A DNA stretch of 64,000 nt. Origin: Streptomyces hygroscopicus (GTDB lineage: Bacteria > Actinomycetota > Actinomycetes > Streptomycetales > Streptomycetaceae). A program made the translations under genes and the position numbers. Location of the stretch: NCBI RefSeq assembly GCF_026168105.1, contig NZ_LBMW01000006.1:1-64000 (forward strand), in the 5' to 3' direction. Below the pieces are notes generated by a model, which was not told where the DNA came from, did no database searches, and saw only the letters and a program-made list of their open reading frames with translations. Of the stretch, positions 1 to 8,164 are shown piece after piece; position 1 is the stretch's first letter, and every line of letters begins with the position of its first letter.

Positions 1-40
1 GCGGTCGCCGAACCGCCCTCCGCCTAGCGCGGGCATGACG

Positions 41-85
41 CAAGGTGCCTGCCCCCCAGCCTCGGGCTGGGGGGCAGGCCCCTTG
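41..85 (-). terminator. Terminator hairpin after ahpD
   Basis: A long inverted repeat has arms at 48-61 and 65-78 around a 3-nt loop, with five further outer pairs (41-45 with 81-85). It begins 15 nt past the ahpD stop codon and should form a very stable G+C-rich stem without a clear U-tract, as is usual for Streptomyces terminators. Confidence 0.75.
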
Positions 86-99
86 CGGCGGATGAGCCG

Positions 100-633
100 T
101 TACTCGGCGAGGACCGCCTCCGCGTCCAGCGTCACGCCGACGGCCTGGATCACCGAAGCGATCTTGAAGGCCTCCTGGATGACCTCACGGTCCAGGCCCG
201 CCTTCCGCAGCACCTGTTCGTGCGAGTCCAGGCACATTCCGCAGCCATTGATCGCCGACACGGCGAACGACCACAGCTCGAAGTCGACCTTGTCGACCCC
301 GGGGTTGCCGATGACGTTCATCCGCAGACCCGCGCGCAGCGTGCCGTACTCGTGGTCCGAGAGCAGGTGGCGCGTGCGGTAGAAGACGTTGTTCATCGCC
401 ATGACGGCGGCCGCGGACTTCGCTGCGGTGTACGCCTCCGGCGACAGGTTCGCCTTCGCCTCGGGCTCCAACTCGCGCAGCACGATCGCCGAGCGCGACG
501 CGATGGCCGTGGCCAGCACCGTGCCCCACAGCTGCTGCGCCGGCAGCTCGGAGTTGCCGATGACCGAGCCCAGGTTGAGCTTGAGGTCCTTGGCGTAGTC
601 CGGGATGGCGGACTTCAGGGTGTCGAGGGACAT
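100..633 (-). CDS. ahpD: Alkyl hydroperoxide reductase AhpD
   Basis: This 177-aa protein is the AhpD-type disulfide reductase that recycles the peroxiredoxin AhpC in actinobacteria, in place of AhpF. The active-site CxxC is visible as Cys131 and Cys134 in [11 protein letters not shown], followed by the conserved His138. This matches the catalytic arrangement of mycobacterial AhpD, and the length is normal. It lies 3 nt downstream of ahpC on the same strand, so the two are surely co-transcribed. A strong hairpin terminator follows. OxyR, encoded divergently next to ahpC, is the expected regulator. The identification rests on strong motif and context agreement. Confidence 0.96.
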   Translation of the reverse strand: MSLDTLKSAIPDYAKDLKLNLGSVIGNSELPAQQLWGTVLATAIASRSAIVLRELEPEAKANLSPEAYTAAKSAAAVMAMNNVFYRTRHLLSDHEYGTLRAGLRMNVIGNPGVDKVDFELWSFAVSAINGCGMCLDSHEQVLRKAGLDREVIQEAFKIASVIQAVGVTLDAEAVLAE

Positions 634-636
634 GGC

Positions 637-1191
637 TCACTCACCGGCCAGCAGCTCGACCGGGTCGAGGGTGTCCTCGCCCTTGCTCCAGTTGCACGGG
701 CACAGCTCGTCGGTCTGCAGGGCGTCCAGGACCCGCAGGACCTCCTTCGGGTTACGGCCGACGGAACCCGCGGTCACCATGGTGAACTGGATCTCGTTGT
801 TCTGGTCGACGATGAAGACGGCACGCTGCGCGAAGCCGTCCTCGCCCTCGATGCCCAGGGCGCGCATCAGCTCGTGCTTCGAGTCGGCCATCATCGGGAA
901 CGGGAGCTCGCGCAGGTCCGGGTGGTCCTTGCGCCAGGCGTGGTGCACGAACTCGGAGTCGCCGGAGAAGCCGAGGATCTGGGCGTCACGGTCGGCGAAC
1001 TCGTCGTTCAGCTTGCCGAAGGCCGCGATCTCGGTCGGGCACACGAAGGTGAAGTCCTTGGGCCATGCGAAGACGATCTTCCACTTGCCCTCGTAGGTCT
1101 TGTGGTTGATCTGCTCGAACTCCTTGCCCTTCTCCAGCGAGACGCAGGCGGTCAGTTCGAACTCGGGGAACTTGTCACCGACAGTGAGCAC
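637..1191 (-). CDS. ahpC: Alkyl hydroperoxide reductase AhpC (2-Cys peroxiredoxin)
   Basis: A 184-aa cytoplasmic peroxiredoxin that reduces hydrogen peroxide, organic hydroperoxides and probably peroxynitrite. The peroxidatic cysteine is Cys51 in FTFVCPTE. Two cysteines near the C-terminus (Cys164 and Cys166 in ELCPCNW) supply the resolving thiol, the pattern seen in the actinobacterial AhpC that works with AhpD. The start is a GTG, preceded by an AGGAGA ribosome-binding site at 1196-1201. It is first in the ahpCD unit and divergent from oxyR. A perfect 9-bp inverted repeat lies about 19 nt upstream of the start codon. Confidence 0.97.
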   Translation of the reverse strand: MLTVGDKFPEFELTACVSLEKGKEFEQINHKTYEGKWKIVFAWPKDFTFVCPTEIAAFGKLNDEFADRDAQILGFSGDSEFVHHAWRKDHPDLRELPFPMMADSKHELMRALGIEGEDGFAQRAVFIVDQNNEIQFTMVTAGSVGRNPKEVLRVLDALQTDELCPCNWSKGEDTLDPVELLAGE

Positions 1192-1209
1192 ACGCTCTCC
1201 TAATAGCGC

Positions 1210-1237
1210 AGAAACACCGTGTTCACAAGGTGTTTCT
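1210..1237. promoter_or_regulatory. Perfect inverted repeat in the ahpC-oxyR control region
   Basis: AGAAACACC at 1210-1218 and GGTGTTTCT at 1229-1237 form a perfect 9-bp inverted repeat with a 10-nt spacer, just upstream of the ahpC ribosome-binding site. It lies in the divergent intergenic region where OxyR is expected to bind. It could be an operator or an mRNA leader hairpin. The sequence alone does not decide which. Confidence 0.55.
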
Positions 1238-1286
1238 CGTGGGTTGGACGATCACGATCCTGGCACAGGGAGGATTGATTCGGGAA

Positions 1287-1297
1287 ATAGCTATACT
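1287..1297 (+). promoter_or_regulatory. Candidate oxyR -10 element overlapping an ATAGCTAT palindrome
   Basis: TATACT at 1292-1297 resembles a principal-sigma -10 box about 55 nt before oxyR. It overlaps the palindrome ATAGCTAT (1287-1294), which resembles the ATAG/CTAT half-sites known for OxyR. No good -35 box lies at 17-18 nt, which fits an activator-dependent or autoregulated promoter. This is inference from motif resemblance only. Confidence 0.4.
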
Positions 1298-1351
1298 GGG
1301 TCGTGTTGATCGGTGTCGGCTATCAGTGACTTCGAGTAAGGGGTAACGGTC

Positions 1352-2308
1352 ATGGCGGGGACGAAGACCCATGGGCGCCGCCAGCCCAGTCTCGCCCAGT
1401 TGCGGGCCTTCGCCGCCGTCGCAGAGCACCTCCACTTCCGGGATGCAGCCGCCGCGATCGGCATGAGCCAGCCCGCGCTGTCGGGTGCCGTCTCGGCCCT
1501 GGAGGAGGTCCTCGGCGTCACCCTGCTGGAGCGCACCACCCGCAAGGTGCTCCTCTCGCCCGCCGGCGAGCGCCTCGCCGTACGGGCCAAGGCGGTGCTG
1601 GAAGAGGTCGGGGCCCTCATGGAAGAGGCTGAAGCCGTCCGGGCTCCCTTCACCGGGGCGCTGCGGCTCGGCGTGATCCCGACCGTCGCACCGTACCTGT
1701 TGCCCACCGTCCTCAAGCTGGTCCACGATCGCTATCCGCTCCTCGACCTGCAGGTCCACGAGGAGCAGACCGCCAATCTGCTCGAAGGTCTCACCACCGG
1801 CCGTCTCGACCTGCTGCTGCTCGCCGTCCCCCTCGGTGTGCCCGGCGTTGTCGAACTCCCGCTCTTCGACGAGGACTTCGTGCTCGTCACCCCGCTCGAC
1901 CACTGGCTTGGGGGGCGGGAGGGGATCCCCCGGGAGGCCTTGCGCGAGCTGAACCTGCTGCTTCTCGACGAGGGGCACTGCCTGCGCGACCAGGCCCTGG
2001 ACATCTGCCGGGAGGCCGGCCGCGAGGACGCGCCTGTGACCACGACCGCCGCCGGGCTGTCCACCCTCGTGCAGCTCGTCGCCGGCGGCCTCGGTGTCAC
2101 CCTGCTGCCACGCACCGCCCTCAGGGTGGAGACCACCCGCAGCAACCAGCTCCTCACCGGCTATTTCGCGGACCCGGCCCCCACCCGGCGCGTCGCCCTG
2201 GCCATGCGTGCGGGCACGGCGCGGGGCGGCGAGTACGAGGAGCTGGCCCAGGCGCTCCGCGAAGCGCTGCGCCCGCTGCCCGTACGGGTGCTGGCGCCCC
2301 GAGCCTGA
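1352..2308 (+). CDS. oxyR: OxyR, LysR-family peroxide sensor
   Basis: A 318-aa LysR-type regulator. The winged helix-turn-helix spans about residues 13-72 and the substrate-binding-like effector domain about 100-305. The redox cysteine pair is present as Cys210 and Cys219 in EGHCLRDQALDICR. The 9-residue spacing is the same as Cys199/Cys208 of E. coli OxyR, which supports peroxide sensing rather than a generic LysR role. An AAGGGG ribosome-binding site precedes the ATG. The gene is divergent from ahpCD, its expected target, and the 160-bp intergenic region carries palindromes suitable for shared control. Confidence 0.95.
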   Translation: MAGTKTHGRRQPSLAQLRAFAAVAEHLHFRDAAAAIGMSQPALSGAVSALEEVLGVTLLERTTRKVLLSPAGERLAVRAKAVLEEVGALMEEAEAVRAPFTGALRLGVIPTVAPYLLPTVLKLVHDRYPLLDLQVHEEQTANLLEGLTTGRLDLLLLAVPLGVPGVVELPLFDEDFVLVTPLDHWLGGREGIPREALRELNLLLLDEGHCLRDQALDICREAGREDAPVTTTAAGLSTLVQLVAGGLGVTLLPRTALRVETTRSNQLLTGYFADPAPTRRVALAMRAGTARGGEYEELAQALREALRPLPVRVLAPRA

Positions 2309-2466
2309 GAGGCTCCGGGCAGCGCCCATGCACACTCGGTCATCCATATGTCCGATGGCGAACCCGGAACGGCGAGAGAGTTCAACTTCCGTCAGCTAGT
2401 GCGCATTTCGCCGGAATATGCGCCCGCGCTGATACACATACTCCCTCAGCGTGACGTGTCAGGCAT

Positions 2467-3381
2467 GTGTGCGACATTCCAAGGGGAGTTGTGGCGGGCG
2501 TACGGGATTCCCTTGGGCGGGCCGGATACGACCTGCTGTCGAGCGCGGTGACGCGGTACGCGCGTGAAAAGGGTGACGGCGCGCTGCGAGTTTCCGGGAC
2601 GCCCGGCGGGGTCGTCCATCTGCGCGGTGGTCTCGTGGTCGCCGTCGCGAGCCCCGGCGCCCCCGGACCCGGAACGCTGTTGACGCGCTCGGGCCGGTCG
2701 GGTGCCGGGGCGGCCGAGCTGCGCGTCGTGCGCATGATGGCGATGCAGGACGCGGCCTTCGCGATCGTCGCGGGGCGTGTGGACGGCTGGGAGGTGCTGG
2801 AGGACCCCGCCGATCCGCCCGACGCCCTCGGAGTCGGCGAGACACCAGGGCGGCTGCTGCACCAGGCGGCGCGCAAGCTGGCCGCGCTGGACGTCCTGCC
2901 CCATCCGGTGCGGCCGGACCGGGAGCGCCCGTTACCCGCCGTCGAGGTCGACCTCGCCCAACTTGCACTATTGCAGCGGGAGTTGTTGGTGCACGCCGAC
3001 GGCCGAAGCACCGCGCGGGACATCGCCTTCCGTACCGGTCGCGCGGTGTACCCCGTCACGGTCGAGATGGCCCGACTGCTGGGCGGGGGCTATCTCGAGT
3101 GCGTCGAGACGGCCGCACCGCCGGTCCGGATGCCGGCCCGCGTGCCCCCCGAGAGCCTGCGCCCCCGGACGCGCCCGGTGGCGGAGCCGGCGGCCGTGTC
3201 CACGCCGGGTGACGCGGGCGATGTGCCCCCGTCCGCATCCTCGCCGTCGCCACCGGACCCCGCCCCCGAACTGCCGCGCCGCACGCCCGGCGCCAGCGGC
3301 ATCACCGAAACGCTCGCTCCCCAAAAGGCGGTGGCGAGTTGGAAGGGGTTCTTCCGGCTGCGGAGCGGAACCGCGAAATGA
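2467..3381 (+). CDS. DUF4388-like regulator candidate upstream of roadblock genes (contains a TTA codon)
   Basis: The product is about 304 aa. Residues 35-75 (GALRVSGTPGGVVHLRGG) resemble the glycine-rich N-terminus of DUF4388/PATAN-type proteins, and residues 165-205 look like a winged-helix segment. A low-complexity Pro/Ser/Ala tail follows (about 210-290), ending in a basic aromatic tip. It is followed 65 nt later by two roadblock/LC7-type genes, which suggests a signalling or GTPase-regulation set. Leu156 is a TTA codon (2932-2934), so translation may depend on the developmental bldA tRNA. Rare leucine codons CTT, CTA and TTG cluster shortly after. The start is uncertain: GTG at 2467 is used here, and GTG at 2491 is the alternative. 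Function is unknown. Confidence 0.7.
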   Translation: MCDIPRGVVAGVRDSLGRAGYDLLSSAVTRYAREKGDGALRVSGTPGGVVHLRGGLVVAVASPGAPGPGTLLTRSGRSGAGAAELRVVRMMAMQDAAFAIVAGRVDGWEVLEDPADPPDALGVGETPGRLLHQAARKLAALDVLPHPVRPDRERPLPAVEVDLAQLALLQRELLVHADGRSTARDIAFRTGRAVYPVTVEMARLLGGGYLECVETAAPPVRMPARVPPESLRPRTRPVAEPAAVSTPGDAGDVPPSASSPSPPDPAPELPRRTPGASGITETLAPQKAVASWKGFFRLRSGTAK

Positions 3382-3446
3382 GAAGGCGAATGAAAGGAAA
3401 CTCGTGCAACCAGTAAACGACCATTCCTCGTCAGGGAGTTGAGTAC

Positions 3447-3833
3447 ATGGATCACACAGCGCTGGCGTTCGAAATGCGCGGCCTGCGCGAGCAGGTGGCC
3501 GGAATCACCGACACCGCGATAGCGGCGGCCGACGGGCTGCTCATCGCGGCCGACACGGCGAGCGGTATCGAACCCGAGGGACTCGCCGCCCTCGCCGCGG
3601 CGGGACTCGGGCTTGCCCGGCGCACCACCGAGGCGACCGCACGCGGTGCCCTGCGCGGCACGGTCGCGTACGGCAGTCAGGGCTGCGCCGCGTTCTTCGC
3701 CGTGGGCGACACCGCGCTGATGGTCGTGCTCGGTGACGAGGGGGTGGACGCGGACCGTCTGCACCGGACGATCCGGCCGGCCATCGACCGTATCGGCTCG
3801 ATCCTCACCGCGAAGGCGCCCGAGGGAGTGTGA
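3447..3833 (+). CDS. Roadblock/LC7 domain protein
   Basis: A 128-aa protein with the roadblock/LC7 fold pattern: an N-terminal helix, then GITDTAIAAADGLLIAAD, then a long helix with LAALAAAGLGLARR, and a final MVVLGDEGVD strand. Such proteins (MglB and CvnB types) regulate small Ras-like GTPases. No GTPase gene lies beside it, so its partner is unknown. An AGGGAG ribosome-binding site precedes the ATG. The next gene follows after 4 nt, which indicates translational coupling. Confidence 0.85.
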   Translation: MDHTALAFEMRGLREQVAGITDTAIAAADGLLIAADTASGIEPEGLAALAAAGLGLARRTTEATARGALRGTVAYGSQGCAAFFAVGDTALMVVLGDEGVDADRLHRTIRPAIDRIGSILTAKAPEGV

Positions 3834-3837
3834 AGGG

Positions 3838-4266
3838 ATGGCGACGAAGCGTATGACTCCGGGTTTCTCCGACCAGGTGATGGGCCTGGTCAAGTCCCTC
3901 CGTACCGATGCCCCCGACTGCCTCGCCTCCGGCGTGGTCGACATGTCCACCGGGATGCTGCTCTCGTACGAGACCGTGGACAACCACCCGCCCGAGGTCC
4001 TCGACCTGCTGGCGGGGGCGACCCTGGACCTGTTCCAGGGCCGCACGGTCGTGATGATCGAGGACGTGTTCAAGGAGCGCAGGGGGATCACCAGCGACAA
4101 CCACTTCTTCCAGGAGATCCTCGTCAACAGCGAGAACCTCACTCATCTGTTCGTCCGCATGAACGAGCAGCAGGACGTCGTCGCGGTGGTCGTGTGCCGT
4201 AAGTCGGTGAATGTCGGCATGCTCTTCGCCCAGGTCCGCCGGGTGGTGAAGGAGTACAGCCTGTGA
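3838..4266 (+). CDS. Roadblock-like small protein, second in the pair
   Basis: A 142-aa cytoplasmic protein. Its length and layout resemble a divergent roadblock/LC7 protein: CLASGVVDMSTGMLLSYE near residue 30, a helix at 50-70, and FVRMNEQQDVVAVVVCRK near 105-122. The starting ATG lies 4 nt after the stop of the preceding roadblock gene. The two could form a heterodimer. This is inference, because no catalytic motif is present. The gene ends just before a perfect 10-bp hairpin shared with the convergent ABC transporter operon. Confidence 0.7.
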   Translation: MATKRMTPGFSDQVMGLVKSLRTDAPDCLASGVVDMSTGMLLSYETVDNHPPEVLDLLAGATLDLFQGRTVVMIEDVFKERRGITSDNHFFQEILVNSENLTHLFVRMNEQQDVVAVVVCRKSVNVGMLFAQVRRVVKEYSL

Positions 4267-4270
4267 ACGC

Positions 4271-4304
4271 GTGCGGGCCCCTCCCGCCGGGGAAGGGCCC
4301 GCAC
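4271..4304. terminator. Bidirectional terminator hairpin
   Basis: GTGCGGGCCC at 4271-4280 and GGGCCCGCAC at 4295-4304 form a perfect 10-bp stem with a 14-nt loop. It lies between two convergent genes whose stop codons are only about 50 nt apart, so it can serve both strands. Confidence 0.75.
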
Positions 4305-4314
4305 AGCTGCCGAG

Positions 4315-6648
4315 CTACTCCGTACGCAGCCCCTCCGGCCGCATCAGCCGCAGCAGCGGCGGCAGGCTGAGCACCGTCACCAGCAGCACGACCCCGGCCC
4401 CTATGCCACTCATCGTCAGCACGCTCGCCCAGTCCACGCTCACGGCGGCGCTGGTCATCTTCAGCAGGATCGCACCCAGTGAGAGACCGACCACCGAGGC
4501 CAGCACCAGGCCCATGGCGATCGGGATCGCCGTCTGCCACAGCACCGACATGCTCAGTGTGCGGCGCCGGGTGCCGAAGGCGACCAGCGACGACAACAGC
4601 TTCCTGCGCTCACGCAACTGCTCCAGCTGCGAGACCAGCAGACTTACACCGATCAGCGCGAGCACACAGGTGGCGCCGACGAACAGACCGGTGCGGATGG
4701 CGGTGAAGCGCCCGGACTGCTCGGTCTCCCTCAGGGTCTGCGGGGTCTGGAGCGGAGCGATCCGTGCCGCGGTGTTCCGCACGTGGTCGGGCGCGTCTGC
4801 AACCGTGCTGTCCAGCGCGATGTACATCTCGCCCTGCACGGCCTCCTGCGCCTTCGCGGGCAGGGCCCCCTGCGTCATCAGGATGCCGTCGCTCTCCAGC
4901 CCGGTCGGGTCCCGCCGGGTACCTGCCGTCCGCAGCCCCCGCGGTACGGTCCAGGCGACCTCCCTGCCCTTCGGGTTGCCGCTGTAGGACGGGTCGAAGT
5001 ACAGGGTCCGGCCGACGGTGGCGAGCTTCGGGGTGTCGGTGTCGCTCTGGGAACCCGACACCGCGAAGACGTCACCGTCACGGCACGAGGACAGCGTCGC
5101 CACCTCGCGCAGGGACGCGCAGTCGCCCACGGTGACCCGGAGGCCGAGGTCGGAATCCTTGCGCCGGTTGCCCGCGTAGCCCGTCGAGACCGCGATGACC
5201 CTCCGCACGCCCTCGGTCCTGCGCAGCTCATCGGCCGAGGGAGCGAGCGGGATGCTGCTCGGCACCTTCAGCTCCATCTGCGCCCGCGTCACATCGTTGG
5301 CCAGCTGCTTGGTGTAGTTGCCCTCCACGCCGGCGAACAGCATCTGCAGCGCGATCGCCCCGGCCACCGCCACCGCGACGCCGTTGACCATACGGGCCGC
5401 GGTCCCGCTGCTCAGCTGAAGCCTGCGGACGGCGAGTTGCCAGGCAACTCCGCCGGAGTTCAACCGGCCGACGACCGCCTCGACGATCCACGGCAGCAGC
5501 GCGGTGACCCCGACGAGCAGGAGCAGGACGCCACCGACAACCTGGTAGGCGTTGAAGTCCTCGTGGACCTGGCCCTGCCCGGCCATCGGGTAGAGCATCC
5601 CGAGCCCACCGAGCGGCAGCAGCAGCCGCCACCACAGCCGCCGCCGGGTGGGCTTCGCGGTGCGCACCACGCCGAGCGGTTCGATGACCACACCGCGCAT
5701 CGCGAACAGGGTCACCAGGCCGGCGGCCGCCGGCACCGCGACCGCCACGAGCAGCGCCAGCACGGGAGAGGGGTTGAGATAGCTGGGGAAGACGCTCACG
5801 CCGAAGACTTCGGCGGTTCCGGCCGCCTGACGGCCGATCAGAAAGAAGACGGTGCCGAAGACCAGCCCGAGCAGGGCTCCCGCGAGCGCCTCACCGGCGG
5901 CGATCCGCCGCGTCATCCCGCTGTCCGAGCCCACGAGGCGCAGTGCCGCGAGCCGACGGTCGCGTCGCTCGCCGCCGAACCGCACGGCGGTGGCGATGAA
6001 GACGCCGACGGGCATCAGCAGCACCACGACGACCACGAGCATCAGCAGCATGAGGACGGGGTCCGCCTTCTCATGGGTGGGGCGGACATCGCCGAACCTG
6101 TTGATACGGGCCACGTTCGGGGGGTCGATCTTCGCCGCGAGCCCCTTGGCGCCCGCGTAGTAGGCGAGTTCGTGCGAGCCGACGAGTCCGCTCTCCCCGA
6201 TGGTCCCCGCGATCCGGTACGGCAGCCGCTGCTTCAGCAGCTGCCCGCCGCCGGAGGCGAGCAGATCCTTCAGTGCGGGGGAGACCACCATCTCGCCCAC
6301 CGCCGGGAGCTTCTCCAGTCCCGGCGGCAGCGGCGCCCGTGCTCCCTCTGGCTCCATCAGCCGTCCACGGACCGTCTCGTCGCGGTACGTGTCGTCGATG
6401 TCCGCGATCACCAGGGTGTTGTCGGCCCTGGGCATGACCTGCTCGCCGTACGTGTGGTCAGCGCGCGCGTTCTCCCGGTCGTGCCGTACCGCCACCGCGC
6501 CGGGCAGGGCGGTGGTGAGCAGCAGCAGCGAGACGCCCAGGCCGACGCCGATGGCCGTGAGTACCAGCCGGACCCACCCCTCGCGCCCGCCCGTGAAGGC
6601 GAACTTGGCCCCCATGGCCAGGTCCCTGGCCCATTGGCGCGCCCTCAT
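4315..6648 (-). CDS. ABC transporter permease with FtsX domains
   Basis: A 777-aa membrane protein of the MacB/FtsX permease superfamily. A first transmembrane segment lies at about residues 28-52, then an extracytoplasmic domain of some 150 residues. A cluster of hydrophobic segments runs from about 200 to 445, a second outer domain from about 450 to 640, and three closing membrane helices from about 650 to 770. This duplicated FtsX layout is typical of mechanotransmission-type exporters involved in antibiotic or peptide resistance or lipoprotein handling. It overlaps the ATPase gene by 4 nt (ATGA) and forms an operon with it and a PadR regulator. The substrate is unknown. Confidence 0.9.
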   Translation of the reverse strand: MRARQWARDLAMGAKFAFTGGREGWVRLVLTAIGVGLGVSLLLLTTALPGAVAVRHDRENARADHTYGEQVMPRADNTLVIADIDDTYRDETVRGRLMEPEGARAPLPPGLEKLPAVGEMVVSPALKDLLASGGGQLLKQRLPYRIAGTIGESGLVGSHELAYYAGAKGLAAKIDPPNVARINRFGDVRPTHEKADPVLMLLMLVVVVVLLMPVGVFIATAVRFGGERRDRRLAALRLVGSDSGMTRRIAAGEALAGALLGLVFGTVFFLIGRQAAGTAEVFGVSVFPSYLNPSPVLALLVAVAVPAAAGLVTLFAMRGVVIEPLGVVRTAKPTRRRLWWRLLLPLGGLGMLYPMAGQGQVHEDFNAYQVVGGVLLLLVGVTALLPWIVEAVVGRLNSGGVAWQLAVRRLQLSSGTAARMVNGVAVAVAGAIALQMLFAGVEGNYTKQLANDVTRAQMELKVPSSIPLAPSADELRRTEGVRRVIAVSTGYAGNRRKDSDLGLRVTVGDCASLREVATLSSCRDGDVFAVSGSQSDTDTPKLATVGRTLYFDPSYSGNPKGREVAWTVPRGLRTAGTRRDPTGLESDGILMTQGALPAKAQEAVQGEMYIALDSTVADAPDHVRNTAARIAPLQTPQTLRETEQSGRFTAIRTGLFVGATCVLALIGVSLLVSQLEQLRERRKLLSSLVAFGTRRRTLSMSVLWQTAIPIAMGLVLASVVGLSLGAILLKMTSAAVSVDWASVLTMSGIGAGVVLLVTVLSLPPLLRLMRPEGLRTE

Positions 6649-7334
6649 ACGATGCGCTCCATGTCCCGCGACTTCCCGTCCCGTACGACGATCTCGCGGT
6701 CGGAGTAGGCGGCCACCCGCGCCTCGTGGGTGACCAGCACGACGGCCGCGTTGGTGGACCGGGCCGCCTCGGTGAGCAGATCCATCACGCGCTCGCCGTT
6801 GAGCGAGTCCAGCGCGCCGGTGGGCTCGTCGGCGAACAGGACGCGCGGTCCGGTGACCAGGGCGCGGGCGACGGCGACGCGCTGGCCCTGACCGCCGGAT
6901 ATCTCACCGGGCCGCTTCTTCGCCAGGTCGTCGACCTCCAGCCGCGCCATCCAGGACAGGGCGGTCCGTTCGGCCTCCTTGCGAGCGGCGCCGCCCAGCC
7001 GCAGCGGAAGGGCGACGTTCTCGACGCAGGTCAGCTCGGGCACCAGCTGTCCGAACTGGAACACGAATCCGAACTCCGTGCGCCTGAGGAGGCTGCGTTC
7101 GGCGTCGCTCATGCCGGACATCTCTCGGCCGTCGTACACGATCGAACCCGAGTCGGGCGGCACGATCCCGGCGAGACAGTGCAGCAGGGTCGACTTGCCG
7201 GAGCCGGAGGGACCCATCACGGCGACGATCTCGCCGGGGTGGATGGAGAACTCGGCGCCGTCGAGGGCAAGGGTCGGCCCGTACGCCTTGCGCAGGTCGT
7301 CGGCTGCGAGCAGGGAACCCGCGGGAGCGCTCAT
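6645..7334 (-). CDS. ABC transporter ATP-binding protein
   Basis: A 229-aa nucleotide-binding subunit of the MacB/LolD type. Walker A is GPSGSGKS at residues 41-48, the signature is ISGGQGQ near 145-151, and Walker B is VLFADE at 165-170, followed by PTGALDS. It powers the FtsX-type permease encoded next. The ATG at 7334 lies in an ATGA overlap with the end of the PadR gene, and the stop overlaps the permease start in the same way. The three genes are therefore translationally coupled. A longer upstream reading exists in frame but lacks family similarity. Confidence 0.95.
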   Translation of the reverse strand: MSAPAGSLLAADDLRKAYGPTLALDGAEFSIHPGEIVAVMGPSGSGKSTLLHCLAGIVPPDSGSIVYDGREMSGMSDAERSLLRRTEFGFVFQFGQLVPELTCVENVALPLRLGGAARKEAERTALSWMARLEVDDLAKKRPGEISGGQGQRVAVARALVTGPRVLFADEPTGALDSLNGERVMDLLTEAARSTNAAVVLVTHEARVAAYSDREIVVRDGKSRDMERIV

Positions 7335-7855
7335 TCGGCCACCACCTCGGCGAGCTTGTCGAGGCGCGCGGCGGTCAGCTCCAGCCAGCGCAGATCGGCC
7401 TCGAGATGGAACAGGGCGTGGTCGCAGATCAGCTGGTCGGCGAGGTCGCCCTTGCGCTTGCGGTCGGTCAGGATGCGCATACTGCGCAGGTGCTCGGCGC
7501 GTTGCGTGTCGAGGATGTCGGCGGCGTCGCGGCGGGTGAGCAGCGCCAGGACGACCTTGGTGTAGAGGGTCGACTGCAGATACGGCTCGGGCTTCTCCGG
7601 GGTCGCGAGCCACCGCTGTACGTCGGTTATCCCGGCCTGGGTGATGGCGTACCGCTTGCGCTCGGGCCCGCCGCCCGCCTCGATGCCGTCGACCTCGACG
7701 AGCCCGTTCTTCAGCAGACGGGACATCGTCGAGTAGACCTGGCCGTAGTGCAGCGGCCGGTCATGACCGAACTTCTCGTCGAAAGCCCGCTTCAGGTCGT
7801 AACCGTGACGGGGCCCGGACTCCAGGAGCCCTAGGAGCGTGTGACCTATGGACAT
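7331..7855 (-). CDS. PadR-family transcriptional regulator
   Basis: A 174-aa PadR repressor. It has an N-terminal winged helix (HTLLGLLESGPRHGYDLKRAFDE, with the wing near GGGPERKRYAIT) and a C-terminal helical dimerisation region (about 90-170), in line with the PadR-s2/AphA-like subclass. The start MSIGHTLLG at 7855 fits the family N-terminus. The 33 extra upstream codons read through the operator-like repeats and are unlikely to be translated. It heads an operon with an ABC exporter, so it probably represses that exporter and itself until a drug-like ligand binds. The ligand is not predictable from sequence. Confidence 0.92.
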   Translation of the reverse strand: MSIGHTLLGLLESGPRHGYDLKRAFDEKFGHDRPLHYGQVYSTMSRLLKNGLVEVDGIEAGGGPERKRYAITQAGITDVQRWLATPEKPEPYLQSTLYTKVVLALLTRRDAADILDTQRAEHLRSMRILTDRKRKGDLADQLICDHALFHLEADLRWLELTAARLDKLAEVVAE

Positions 7856-7864
7856 GCGGAGCAC

Positions 7865-7908
7865 TGTACACACGGCGTATACACCTGACGTATACATTGC
7901 GCGTATAG
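7865..7908 (-). promoter_or_regulatory. Probable PadR operator/promoter repeats
   Basis: Immediately upstream of the PadR start lie two GTATAC palindromes (7877-7882 and 7890-7895) separated by 7 nt. They are flanked by TGTACA (7865-7870) and GTATAG (7903-7908). The spaced TATAC motifs can act as -10 elements on the minus strand and as a dyad operator. PadR proteins commonly autorepress from such sites, but the assignment here is inference. Confidence 0.6.
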
Positions 7909-7996
7909 GGGTGCGACGAGGAGTGAGCCCCTGCAGGTGAGGGCCGATTGTCACGGTTCTGCTACACCGGGGGCAGCGGATCCGTGTCCGCCGCCG

Positions 7997-8164
7997 CTAA
8001 GGGCTGTCCCGTAATCCCCGGCGGGCGCGCGACGACAGCCACGGCACCTCGCTGCGTTGGCGGATCGACCGAATACGCCCAGTATGGGGACGACCCTCCG
8101 CCTTGTGATGCACCGCATCTGACGCCGCGCGCTGATCCACCGGGGATTACGGGACAGCCCTTAG
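7997..8164. mobile_element. MITE-like element with perfect 25-bp terminal inverted repeats
   Basis: A 168-bp segment is bounded by perfect 25-bp inverted repeats at 7997-8021 and 8140-8164. The ends read CTAAGGGCTGTCCCGTAATC and its complement. The interior has no significant open frame. Small size, perfect ends and lack of coding capacity fit a non-autonomous transposable element. The ends carry TA next to GGGCTGTCCC, so a TA target duplication (IS630/mariner-like) or a CTAA/TTAG target (IS5-like) are both possible. No parent transposase is in the window. The right end supplies the stop codon of the adjacent ribbon-helix-helix gene. Confidence 0.75.

Noticed and set aside
4783..6708. A 641-codon plus-strand frame opposite the ABC permease gene
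   Set aside because: It is a shadow of the FtsX-type permease. The protein is His/Arg/Gln-rich without domain features.
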